Source: CAYOHG01 sp964465125 (GTDB lineage Bacteria > Planctomycetota > Phycisphaerae > UBA1845 > Fen-1342). From it: a stretch of 19,047 nt of DNA. The stretch covers positions 1-19,047 of the forward strand of contig CAYXIO010000069.1 of assembly GCA_964465125.1 (NCBI GenBank). Reading direction: 5' to 3'. The notes beneath the pieces are model-generated. The model was not told where the DNA came from and searched no databases. It saw only the letters and a program-made list of their open reading frames with translations. The translations under genes were made by a program, and so were the position numbers. Positions 1 to 7,746 of the stretch are shown here, in pieces; within the stretch, counting starts at the first letter, position 1; each line of letters opens with the position of its first letter.

Positions 1-3000
1 TGTCCGTTCAAGGGGATGGCCTCCGATCCGCTCACCAGCCAGGTCGTAGGCGGCAGTGGTGCGGGCTTCGACTGCTCGACCAGGCGGTGAACGTCCAGGG
101 TTTTCCGGACCCGCTCCTCGTACATCCGATGGAGATTCAGCCTCACGCCCGCCGCATGAAGCTGCGCCGCTGCGTGCGCGAGCGACAGCAGGCCATGCCG
201 GCCGGCCGCGTCGACGACCACGGTCGTGAACGGGCGGCCTTCGAGCGACTTTTCCGCCAGCACGCACATCGTCCGCCCGGGACCGCATTCGACGAAGATC
301 CGCGCACCCGCATCGTGCATGGCGCGAATCTCGCTCATGAAGCCAACCGGGCTGATCAGGTGCGCCAGCAACGTCGCGCGGATTTCCGCCGGTTCGCTGC
401 TGTGCGGCTTGACGGTCGTATTCGAGTACACCGGGAAACCGGGCGAGCGCCACGAAACGCGCTCCAGCTCGACCTCGAAGGGCTGCTGCGCCCCGGCGAC
501 GATCCGCGAGTGAAACGCGCAGGAAACCTTGATCCGACGCGCGTTCACGCCTTCCGCCAGCGCCCGGCGAACCGCCTCGTCCACCGGCGCGTTGTGACCC
601 GCGATGACCGTCTGTGCCGGCGAATTGAGGTTCGCGATCCAGCAGCCTTCCAGATCGTGGATCAGCTTCAGCACGCGCGCCTCGTCCGCGTCGACGGCCG
701 CCATGCAGCCGGGCTTGTCGCCCGCAGCCGCGAGGATCAGACGCCCGCGCGCCTCCGACAGTCGCACCAGATCGGTGAAGGACATCGCACCCGCGGCGCA
801 CAGCGCGGCGTACTCGCCGTAGCTGTGCCCGGCCGCCATGTCCGGCCGGACGCCCAGCTCCTGCAACGCGTGGAAGACGGCCAGGTCGGCGACGCCTACC
901 GCCGGCTGCGCCAGATGCGTCTGTTTGAGCGCGTCTTCATTGCGCTGCGCGTCGGCTTCGCTGAACGTCGGCGGCGGGTAGACGTAGCGGCTGAGCGGAT
1001 GCTCGAGCTGCTCCGCCAGCGCCACGTCAGCCTGCTCCCACAGCCGCCGAACGCCGTCGCAGCAGGTCGACAGGTCGCGCAGCATGTCGACCCGCTGCGA
1101 GCCCTGACCCGGAAACAGGAACGCGACCTTCTCACCCGCGGCCGGCGCGCGCGCCGAATAGTAAATGCCGCGCGGATCGACGAACTTCTCCAATCCGCGC
1201 GCGATCGCCCCGCGCGCGTCGCCGAGCTTTTTGCGAAGGTCGTCCAGCGATTCCGCAACGACCGCCAGACTGTGCGAGCCGCTGCCGCGGCCGTAGGCGT
1301 GCGCAACCGCGGCCGCCAGGTCGACCATGCGCGGCTCGGCCCCGTCCGCCAGCGCCTGAAGCAAGCCGTCGATCGAGCGGACGATCTCGCCGGCGGCGGC
1401 ACACCGCCACGCGAACACTTCTCCCGGCCAGAACGGGGGAGAATTGCGCGCCGGCGCGTCGCAATCGCCGCGATACTCCTCGAGCACCGCGTGGAAATTC
1501 GTGCCGCCGAAGCCGAACGAGCTCACCGCCGCGCGGCGCGGCAGTCCGTCGGCGCGGGCCACCCACGGCCGCGTTTCGGCGTTGACGTACAGGGCGCTGC
1601 CGTGGATCGCCGGGTTCGGCGTGCTGACGCCCGCGGTCGCCGGCAGCACGCGGTGATGCAGGGCCAGCGCGGCCTTCAGCACACCCGCGACGCCCGCCGT
1701 GCACTTCGTGTGGCCGATCAGGCTCTTGACCGAGCCCAGCGGGATCGACTCGAGCTCCGCGTTGTCGGCCTTCAGCAGCATCGACACCGACTCGATTTCC
1801 GAACGATCGCCCGCGACCGTCCCGGTGCCGTGCGCCTCGACCAGACCGACCGTGCGCGGCGCGATCCCCGCCTTGTGGTAGGCGCGCTCCATGGCGCGCA
1901 CCTGGCCCTCCGGCCGCGGCGCCGTCAAGCCCTTGTGCTTGCCGTCGCTCGACGAGCCCACCGCCTTGATGACTGCGTAGATCCGGTCGCCGTCGCGCTC
2001 CGCGTCCTCGAGGCGCTTCATGATCAGCATCGCGATGCCCTCGCTGATCACGATGCCGTCGGATTGCGCGTCGAACGTGCGGCAGCGGCCGCGCGGCGAG
2101 AGCGCCTGCGTCTTCGAGAAGCACATGAACGCGAACGGGTTCTGCATCGTGTCGGCGCCGCCGCAGACGGCGATGTCCGCCGCGTGCGTCTCGAGCTCGT
2201 TGACGGCCAGGCGCAGGGCCGCGAGCGACGAGGCGCAGGCCGCGTCGACGGTGAAGTTTGTTCCGCCGAAATCGAAGCGGTTCGCCGCGCGGCCGCTGGC
2301 CACGTTCATCAGCACGCCGGCGAAGGAGTCCTCGGTCCACTCCGGCAGAACGCCGTTCAGGCTGTTGAGAAACCGCTCCGCTTCCTCAACCGAATAGCCG
2401 GACTTGGTGAAATAGTGCGGCACGAGCGAGCGGAAGCCGTAGGCGTTGCCCAGCTCGGCCACGCCGCCGCCGACGCCGAGGATGCAGCAGGTGCGGGTGC
2501 GGTCGAACGGCCGCGATTCGTAGCCGGCGTCGATCATGGCCCGCCGAACCGTTTCGAGCGTCAGCAGTTGCAGCGGCTCGACCGAGGGAACCGCCGTCGG
2601 CGGCATGCCGTAGCGCGTCGGATCGAACGGGATCGAGTCGATGAACCCGCCCCAGCGCGAGTAGACCTTGTCGCGGCGAGTGCGGTCCGCGTCAAAGTAG
2701 ACCGACCAGTCCCATTTCTTCTTGTCGACCTCGCTGATGCACTCGACTTTCTTGACGACGTTGTCCCAGAACTTTTCGAGATCCGGCGCGCCCGGCAGCA
2801 GGCAGGACATGCCGATGATCGCGACGTCGCTCGGCCGCGCCGCCTGAAGCGAAGTGACCGCACCGCGCTGCGAGGCCAGCACTTCCGCGGCCCCGCGCGT
2901 CAACTCGACGTGCAGGGCTTCAATGGTCGTTGCCGCTTCGCCGGCGTCCGCCTTCGGCCCGGCGCCGCACGCGCGGCCTTCACTCGTCTCCGCGTACCCG

Positions 3001-4577
3001 TCGCCAACCAGCAGCCCGACCGACGCACCCAGCTCTCGGAGGGGCGCGAGAATCGCCGCGTCGCCGGCCGACGTTGTCGCGTTCAGCGCCGCTCCGGCCA
3101 GCACGACCTGGTATTCGGAGGCCTTTCCGCCCGCGCCCTGCAACCTGCCGCAAAGCGTGTGAACCATTTGCTCCACGCCCAGCACGCGACTGCGGCCGGG
3201 GCCGTCGCCGTCGCTTGCATCGAGCACGAACCGCCGGCAGCCCGCGTTCAGATAGGCGACCAGCCGCGCCGCGGAGCTCACCTGCACGAAGCAGCGCGTG
3301 CCCTTCGATTCGAGCGCCTCGACCTGCCCGCCGGTGACGCCTGCAACCACTGCCAGCGGCGTCGGGTGCGTCAGCAGCGTCTGAATCTGCTCCTCGCGAC
3401 GCGCGCGCGGCTGCGTCTCGGAAACCTGTACGCCCCACGCGGCGCCGTTCAGACGTCCGCGCAGGGTGCCCAGCAACTCAGCGCTGGACGCTCCGTCGCG
3501 CTCGGACAGCGGCACGATCGGCACGGCGCCGCCCTCGATGATCGCCGCCGCCAGGGCGCTGCTGTCGCCCCCGCCCGCAAGCGCCAGCCCCAGCAGCGGA
3601 TACCGGCAGCCAAGCTCACGCGCCAGCGCGGCGCCAGGCAACAGCGTGCCCTGCGCTTCGACCAGCCGCGGCAGCCGCCGAGCCTCGCGCCGAAACGCCC
3701 GGCAGACTTGACCGACCGTCGTATAGTTCTCGTGCAGCAGCGACGCGACGGCGGCGTCGGACCCGACCAGCAGAGCTGCGCGACCCGACGCGCGTTGGCG
3801 CTGAACCGCGGCCCGCACACGCGCAAAGGCATCCTCGCCCTTGGCAGGCGCGGCCTCGTCGAGCGCGGCGCGGAGTTCGCCGGCGGCGTGATCGCCTGGC
3901 CGCACGTGGAAGCGCAGCGCCGCGCCGGCACTCCCGACGGCGACGCTCTCGCTGCCGTCGACTCGGGCAACTCGTGCGCGCACTTCCGTGGGCAACGTAC
4001 ACTCGCGCGTCAGCGCCAACTGCCAGTCGATCGCGATGCCCCGCACGCCGAGCACCACGCACGCCGCGGCACCACGCAGACCGATTCCGCCGCGCGCCCA
4101 CACCGGCGTATCCACCGCCGCGGTGATCGGGGGCAGCAGCGTGAACAGTTCCTGCGATCCGATCGGGCCGCCGCACTCGCTGCCGCGCACCAGAATCGCG
4201 TCCGCGCCGGCCGACTGAGCCTCCTGGGCCGCTTCGACGCTGACGACTTCGACGACCGCCTGAAGCCCCGCGTCGTGCAGCCAGCGCACGTCACGCTTGT
4301 AGGAATGCGGCCAGCCAAAAGCCAGAATCACGCGCTCGAGACCGCCGGCGGCGGCCGGCTTGAGTTGCTTCTTGAGATCCGCGCTCAGTTCCCCGATCGA
4401 CGCCGTGAACCGAACGCCCGCGGCGAGAACATCCTGCACCAGGCGGCGCGTTTCCTCCGCCGTAGCCCACTCCAGCGCGAGCGCGCCGATGAAGCCGTCA
4501 CGTGCGGCGGCAATGGCAACCGCCGAGTCGGGATGACTCGGCGGGTTGATCGCCAACACTACGACCTCGGTAGTCAC
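1..4577 (-). CDS. Type I polyketide synthase, NMO-NMO-KS-AT, 3' end outside window
   Basis: The frame is open from a GTG at 4577 to the window edge: 1525 codons with no stop. An AGGAGGAGG ribosome site sits just upstream of the GTG. Residues about 1-215 look like a nitronate monooxygenase (2-nitropropane dioxygenase) barrel, including a GSECGGPIGS loop and then PVWARGGIG and DWQLALTRE. Residues about 255-560 look like a second, more diverged barrel. The ketosynthase starts near residue 580 (DVAIIGMSC). Its triad is visible: Cys781 in DAACASS, His916 in EAHGTGT and His956 in IGHTK. The MPPTAVPSVEPLQLLTLE stretch recalls PfaA/HglE-type ketosynthases. The acyltransferase has FPGQGSQ near 1157, Ser1252 in GHSYGEY and a later AFHS. 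No acyl carrier or reductive domain is reached. The product is presumably a specialised lipid or polyketide; which one cannot be told. The B-repeat protein gene lies 80 bp upstream on the same strand. The gap (4578-4657) holds only a weak 6-bp inverted repeat at 4632-4652. Confidence 0.93.
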   Translation of the reverse strand, partial: MTTEVVVLAINPPSHPDSAVAIAAARDGFIGALALEWATAEETRRLVQDVLAAGVRFTASIGELSADLKKQLKPAAAGGLERVILAFGWPHSYKRDVRWLHDAGLQAVVEVVSVEAAQEAQSAGADAILVRGSECGGPIGSQELFTLLPPITAAVDTPVWARGGIGLRGAAACVVLGVRGIAIDWQLALTRECTLPTEVRARVARVDGSESVAVGSAGAALRFHVRPGDHAAGELRAALDEAAPAKGEDAFARVRAAVQRQRASGRAALLVGSDAAVASLLHENYTTVGQVCRAFRREARRLPRLVEAQGTLLPGAALARELGCRYPLLGLALAGGGDSSALAAAIIEGGAVPIVPLSERDGASSAELLGTLRGRLNGAAWGVQVSETQPRARREEQIQTLLTHPTPLAVVAGVTGGQVEALESKGTRCFVQVSSAARLVAYLNAGCRRFVLDASDGDGPGRSRVLGVEQMVHTLCGRLQGAGGKASEYQVVLAGAALNATTSAGDAAILAPLRELGASVGLLVGDGYAETSEGRACGAGPKADAGEAATTIEALHVELTRGAAEVLASQRGAVTSLQAARPSDVAIIGMSCLLPGAPDLEKFWDNVVKKVECISEVDKKKWDWSVYFDADRTRRDKVYSRWGGFIDSIPFDPTRYGMPPTAVPSVEPLQLLTLETVRRAMIDAGYESRPFDRTRTCCILGVGGGVAELGNAYGFRSLVPHYFTKSGYSVEEAERFLNSLNGVLPEWTEDSFAGVLMNVASGRAANRFDFGGTNFTVDAACASSLAALRLAVNELETHAADIAVCGGADTMQNPFAFMCFSKTQALSPRGRCRTFDAQSDGIVISEGIAMLIMKRLEDAERDGDRIYAVIKAVGSSSDGKHKGLTAPRPEGQVRAMERAYHKAGIAPRTVGLVEAHGTGTVAGDRSEIESVSMLLKADNAELESIPLGSVKSLIGHTKCTAGVAGVLKAALALHHRVLPATAGVSTPNPAIHGSALYVNAETRPWVARADGLPRRAAVSSFGFGGTNFHAVLEEYRGDCDAPARNSPPFWPGEVFAWRCAAAGEIVRSIDGLLQALADGAEPRMVDLAAAVAHAYGRGSGSHSLAVVAESLDDLRKKLGDARGAIARGLEKFVDPRGIYYSARAPAAGEKVAFLFPGQGSQRVDMLRDLSTCCDGVRRLWEQADVALAEQLEHPLSRYVYPPPTFSEADAQRNEDALKQTHLAQPAVGVADLAVFHALQELGVRPDMAAGHSYGEYAALCAAGAMSFTDLVRLSEARGRLILAAAGDKPGCMAAVDADEARVLKLIHDLEGCWIANLNSPAQTVIAGHNAPVDEAVRRALAEGVNARRIKVSCAFHSRIVAGAQQPFEVELERVSWRSPGFPVYSNTTVKPHSSEPAEIRATLLAHLISPVGFMSEIRAMHDAGARIFVECGPGRTMCVLAEKSLEGRPFTTVVVDAAGRHGLLSLAHAAAQLHAAGVRLNLHRMYEERVRKTLDVHRLVEQSKPAPLPPTTWLVSGSEAIPLNG

Positions 4578-4657
4578 CTACGCTCCTCCTCCTGGGTCGC
4601 CGGCACTACGCGCGTCGCCGGCCGCTTTGTCCGGCGGGATTCCGTTCCGCCGCGCCG

Positions 4658-6556
4658 CTAGGGCAGGTTGGCGGCGAAGCGCGTCCTCCTCAGTGCCCCC
4701 AGGCACGCCAGCGAGAGCGGCAGGAACGAAAGCCCGGTGGCGCCACAGAGTCCGACCGGAGCAGGCTGTCCGGAATCCGACGACAGCTCGAACCTGGCGG
4801 TCACGGTCGTATCCGCGTTGAGCGTCAGCGAGACCACTTCGTCCGAGCTGTTGACGCCGCCCTCGTACCCCACGAACACCCAGCCCACGTCCGGGGTCGC
4901 AATCAGCGTGACCGTGTCGCCCGCCGAATACTCGCCGCCGCCCGGCGTAACCACGCCCTGCCCGTCCACGTTGACGGTCAGCGTTACGGACATATCGGTC
5001 GGCGGAGGCGTGTTGTTGTCATTGCCGCCGCCGTTGTCCACGCTTCCGGACAGCGCAAAGTTCGCCACGATGTTCTTCGGACCGTCCAGCACGAGCAGCA
5101 GCTCTTCCTCGGCCGCCTCAACTGAGCCGGTCCAGCCGGTGAACTTGTAGCCCGGATCGGCCACCGCGATCAGCGTGACCGTCGCGCCGATGTAGTACTG
5201 CGACAGCTCCGGCTCAATGACCACTTCACCATTGCCGTTGGTCGAAACCGTCAGATCCGTCTTCTGCTCGAAGCGGGCCGTGATCGTTCGCTCGCGGTCC
5301 ATCAGCACGGTCAGCGGGTTGACGGACTGACTGCCTTCCGGAAGGTTGCCGGACCAGCCCACGAAGATCGCGCCCGCGTCGGCGTCGGCCTGAAGCGCGA
5401 CGCTCGTCCCATCGACGTACTGGCGAATAAGTGCGTTGTCTTCGAACGTGCCGTTCGGCGTCGGACGGATCGTGCCCGTGCCGCTTCCGGTCACGCTCAG
5501 GTTCAGCGTGCGCTGCAGCCTGGACACCTTCGCGGAAACGCTCTTCGGCCCGTCCATCGTGATAGCGACCGGGTTGTTCAGCAGGTCCTCGGCGACGACG
5601 TCGCCGGACCAGCCGTCAAACTGGTAGCCATCCGCCAGGCTCACCGACAAGGTCACCACTTCGCCGTTCCCGTACTGAATCTTCTGGACCGCGCCGTCCT
5701 GGAGCAGCGTTCCGCCGGGGGACGCCACGATCGTGCCGCCCTCGGTCAGTTGCGAAATCGTCAGGATCGGGGCCGCCGGCCCCACGATCAGGGTCAGCAC
5801 GACCGTCGTGCTGCCCAGCCCGTTGGTGGTGTTCTCGACGTCGATTTCCTCGACGTACGTGCCGGCCGCCAGCGCCAGCGTGTTGAACGTCACCGTGAAC
5901 GCGTCGCTGCCGTTGCTCGGAACCGTTCCGCCGACCTTGTTCACGGAAAACCAGGTCTGCGCGGTCCAAGCCAGCGAGTAGTTCAGCACCCCCGCGCCAC
6001 TGTTGGACAGTGTGACGGTCGCCGGCGCGGGATTCTGCCCCGCGACCGCGGTCTGCGCGTTAACGAAGATCGGAGATACGGTAAAGCTGGACGGCTCGAC
6101 GTCCAGTTGCACGGTGCGCGTCGTCGTGCCCGCATTCGTCGAGACGTTGTGAAACGTCACGGTCGCGACATAGCTGCCGGCGGCCAGAGCGGCCGCCTGC
6201 GCCGGATTCAAGACGGCCGAGACGGCCTGCGTTCCGGCACCGACGATCGTCCCGCTCGACGGCGAAACTGCCAGCCAGGGCTGATCGCTGGTTACGGTGA
6301 AATCCAGGCCGACCAGATCGGAGTCGGAGAGCGTCCATGCTGTCGGCGTCTCCGGGAGGAACGGCCCGCCTTCCACGCCGGAGAAGACGAAGGTCGTGTT
6401 GTCGTCCGGAACGACGCTGAGCGTCTGAGCGCGTGCGGCCGCCGCCGACATTCCAACGACCAGCGCACACAGAACAAGCGAGCTTATCCGGCTCAGGCCG
6501 GACCGGAACGTGGCCGACAACGGCGCGCACGACAGGCTGTCCTGAGAACTTGCCAT
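4658..6556 (-). CDS. Secreted BACON/InlB B-repeat protein with C-terminal anchor
   Basis: I chose ATG 6556 (632 aa). The frame is open further upstream to 6760, but the predicted promoter (-10 at 6713-6718) would exclude that start. In-frame ATGs at 6613 and 6667 remain possible. A long signal peptide ends at AAARA-Q near residue 43. Residues about 45-157 and 158-263 are BACON-like immunoglobulin folds (QPWLAVSPSSGTI, then LAAGSYVATVTF; AGTYVEEIDVEN). Four divergent InlB B-repeats follow, at about 264-348, 349-431, 432-503 and 522-591. Each has a GWSG/GWTG/GYEG turn and ends like TITARFE. An Asn/Gly/Pro-rich linker precedes the fourth. The tail has GLCGATG, a hydrophobic stretch, then LRRTRF, which looks like a sorting or membrane-anchor signal. 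The likely role is an adhesive or carbohydrate-binding surface protein; no catalytic motif is seen. The PKS gene follows 80 bp downstream. Confidence 0.9.
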   Translation of the reverse strand: MASSQDSLSCAPLSATFRSGLSRISSLVLCALVVGMSAAAARAQTLSVVPDDNTTFVFSGVEGGPFLPETPTAWTLSDSDLVGLDFTVTSDQPWLAVSPSSGTIVGAGTQAVSAVLNPAQAAALAAGSYVATVTFHNVSTNAGTTTRTVQLDVEPSSFTVSPIFVNAQTAVAGQNPAPATVTLSNSGAGVLNYSLAWTAQTWFSVNKVGGTVPSNGSDAFTVTFNTLALAAGTYVEEIDVENTTNGLGSTTVVLTLIVGPAAPILTISQLTEGGTIVASPGGTLLQDGAVQKIQYGNGEVVTLSVSLADGYQFDGWSGDVVAEDLLNNPVAITMDGPKSVSAKVSRLQRTLNLSVTGSGTGTIRPTPNGTFEDNALIRQYVDGTSVALQADADAGAIFVGWSGNLPEGSQSVNPLTVLMDRERTITARFEQKTDLTVSTNGNGEVVIEPELSQYYIGATVTLIAVADPGYKFTGWTGSVEAAEEELLLVLDGPKNIVANFALSGSVDNGGGNDNNTPPPTDMSVTLTVNVDGQGVVTPGGGEYSAGDTVTLIATPDVGWVFVGYEGGVNSSDEVVSLTLNADTTVTARFELSSDSGQPAPVGLCGATGLSFLPLSLACLGALRRTRFAANLP

Positions 6557-6636
6557 GTGAACGGTACCCCCCGGTACAAGAGCGCCCCGAACGGGCCGGC
6601 GGCCGCGTTTCATCCCCCCACGCGATGATGATACGG

Positions 6637-6655
6637 AACCGGACAGGGTCCGGTT
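6637..6655 (-). other. Perfect hairpin in 5' leader of the B-repeat gene
   Basis: AACCGGAC, a 3-base spacer, then GTCCGGTT: an 8-bp perfect inverted repeat. It lies between the predicted transcription start (about 6706) and the ATG at 6556. It could be a leader RNA hairpin or a dyad operator. No U-run follows it, so it is not a classical terminator. Confidence 0.4.
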
Positions 6656-6712
6656 TCCCGGAACCATGCGGTCGCCGCGCTTCACGCGTTTGCTAAGCCC
6701 AGCCCTTGCAAA

Positions 6713-6742
6713 AAGGTAGCACAGAACGCCGCCCCTTGTCAA
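6713..6742 (-). promoter_or_regulatory. Sigma-70 promoter for the B-repeat gene
   Basis: On the minus strand there is a perfect TTGACA -35 (6737-6742), an 18-bp spacer and TACCTT at 6713-6718. A TG one base before it makes an extended -10 (TGCTACCTT). The predicted start is near 6706, giving a leader of about 150 nt to ATG 6556. The -35 overlaps the -35 of the divergent promoter. Confidence 0.55.
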
Positions 6743-6764
6743 TTGCGCCGGCGTCCTCAATAAT
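6736..6764 (+). promoter_or_regulatory. Sigma-70 promoter for the lipoprotein gene
   Basis: TTGTCA (6736-6741), a 17-bp spacer and AATAAT (6759-6764) give five of six consensus matches in each box, which is striking in such GC-rich DNA. Transcription would start near 6771, about 160 nt before ATG 6931. It shares five base pairs with the minus-strand -35. Confidence 0.6.
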
Positions 6765-6930
6765 GGATCTGGGGTGTGCTACCCGCTGCTGGGGCCCTCG
6801 GACCATGCGTTAGCGGCCTCGGGGATGCGGTTTGCCCGCTGGTTTTTGGGGTTTCAGTCGCCGGTGGTCGAGGCTGCCTTCGGACCGCCCGGCGTATTTT
6901 CTGCCCGTGCCAATGGAGAAAGGACTCTAC

Positions 6931-7656
6931 ATGACAGCGCGTTCGAGCTTGCTTCGGATTCTCGGGCTAGGCGGCCTTGGTGCGGTGCTCAGCGTGGGCG
7001 GTTGCCCGACCAGCACGCCCGAGCCGACCTACGCCACCACGTTCTCGGACGACTTTTCCTCCGCCACGCTGCAAAGCGGCTGGGCCGTTGACCGCGAGAA
7101 CTCGGCCAACCTGAGCCTGACCTCCCGCAGCGGCTTCCTGCGGATCATCACCGAGCAGGGCTCGTTCGACGGCGACGCGAACACCGACACCGCCAAGAAC
7201 CTCGTGCTCCGCCAGATCAGCGGTGACTTCCAGCTCACCTGCCGCGTCGAGTTCACCCCGGACGCCGACCGACAGATCGCCGGCATCCTGGTCCGCAGCA
7301 CCGCCGGAACGGACGTCATTTTCGGTCTCACGCGCGAGACGGCCGACACCGGTACGGTCGGACTCGTCGCCGCCCTGGCGGAGCAGTCCGACGGTTCCGA
7401 AGCCCAAAGCGTGGGTACGCTCTACTCCTTCAACGATATCTACCTGCGGCTGCGCCGGTCCGGAAACACGTTCACGGCGTATACCAGCCGCACCGGCGAG
7501 TCGTTCGCGCAGGTCGGGAGCACGAGCATTTCGACCGATCTACCGGATACGGTGCTGGTCGGTGTCATGGCGGGCACGGGCCCAGCCTGCGACGCCAACT
7601 GCGACACGGCCACGCCCGCGGACTTCGACAGCTTCGAGATCGCCGTGCCCGAGTAG
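6931..7656 (+). CDS. Lipoprotein with concanavalin A-like (DUF1349/GH43_C2-type) domain
   Basis: Start ATG 6931 (241 aa) is preceded by GGAGAAAGGA at a good distance; a second ATG at 6913 would add six residues. Residues 1-25 form a lipoprotein signal ending in SVGGC, with Cys25 as the probable lipidated residue, so the protein should be exported and membrane-tethered. Residues about 38-240 form one beta-sandwich domain of the concanavalin-like type seen in DUF1349 and beta-xylosidase C-terminal modules. Recognisable stretches are DDFSSATLQSGW, GFLRIIT, LRQISGDFQLTCRVEF and AGILVRS. No glycosidase catalytic residues are evident, so carbohydrate binding is the safest guess. A CDANC cysteine pair sits before the last strand and has a counterpart in the next gene, its paralogue. 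Confidence 0.88.
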   Translation: MTARSSLLRILGLGGLGAVLSVGGCPTSTPEPTYATTFSDDFSSATLQSGWAVDRENSANLSLTSRSGFLRIITEQGSFDGDANTDTAKNLVLRQISGDFQLTCRVEFTPDADRQIAGILVRSTAGTDVIFGLTRETADTGTVGLVAALAEQSDGSEAQSVGTLYSFNDIYLRLRRSGNTFTAYTSRTGESFAQVGSTSISTDLPDTVLVGVMAGTGPACDANCDTATPADFDSFEIAVPE

Positions 7657-7690
7657 TCGGGCACCGGCATCCTCAGCGCGCGGCACGAAA

Positions 7691-7726
7691 CGTACGGCGG
7701 CCCGCAGACCGGTCGCCGTACGCTTT
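7691..7726 (+). terminator. Hairpin terminator after the lipoprotein gene
   Basis: CGTACGGCG (7691-7699) pairs perfectly with CGCCGTACG (7714-7722) across a 14-nt loop. Upstream GAAA and downstream CTTTC extend the symmetry with one bulge. The T-run is short (CTTTCC), so termination may be partial and allow read-through into the paralogue at 7747. Confidence 0.5.
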
Positions 7727-7746
7727 CCACAACGGGGGGCTACCGG

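Noticed and set aside
87..4661. Plus-strand open frame of about 1,520 codons
   Set aside because: It is the antisense shadow of the PKS. Its translation is Arg/Ala-rich without domains, while the minus frame gives intact KS and AT motifs.
4658..6760. Longer start for the B-repeat protein
   Set aside because: The added residues have no signal-peptide character and the predicted promoter lies inside them. ATG 6556 gives a normal signal peptide.
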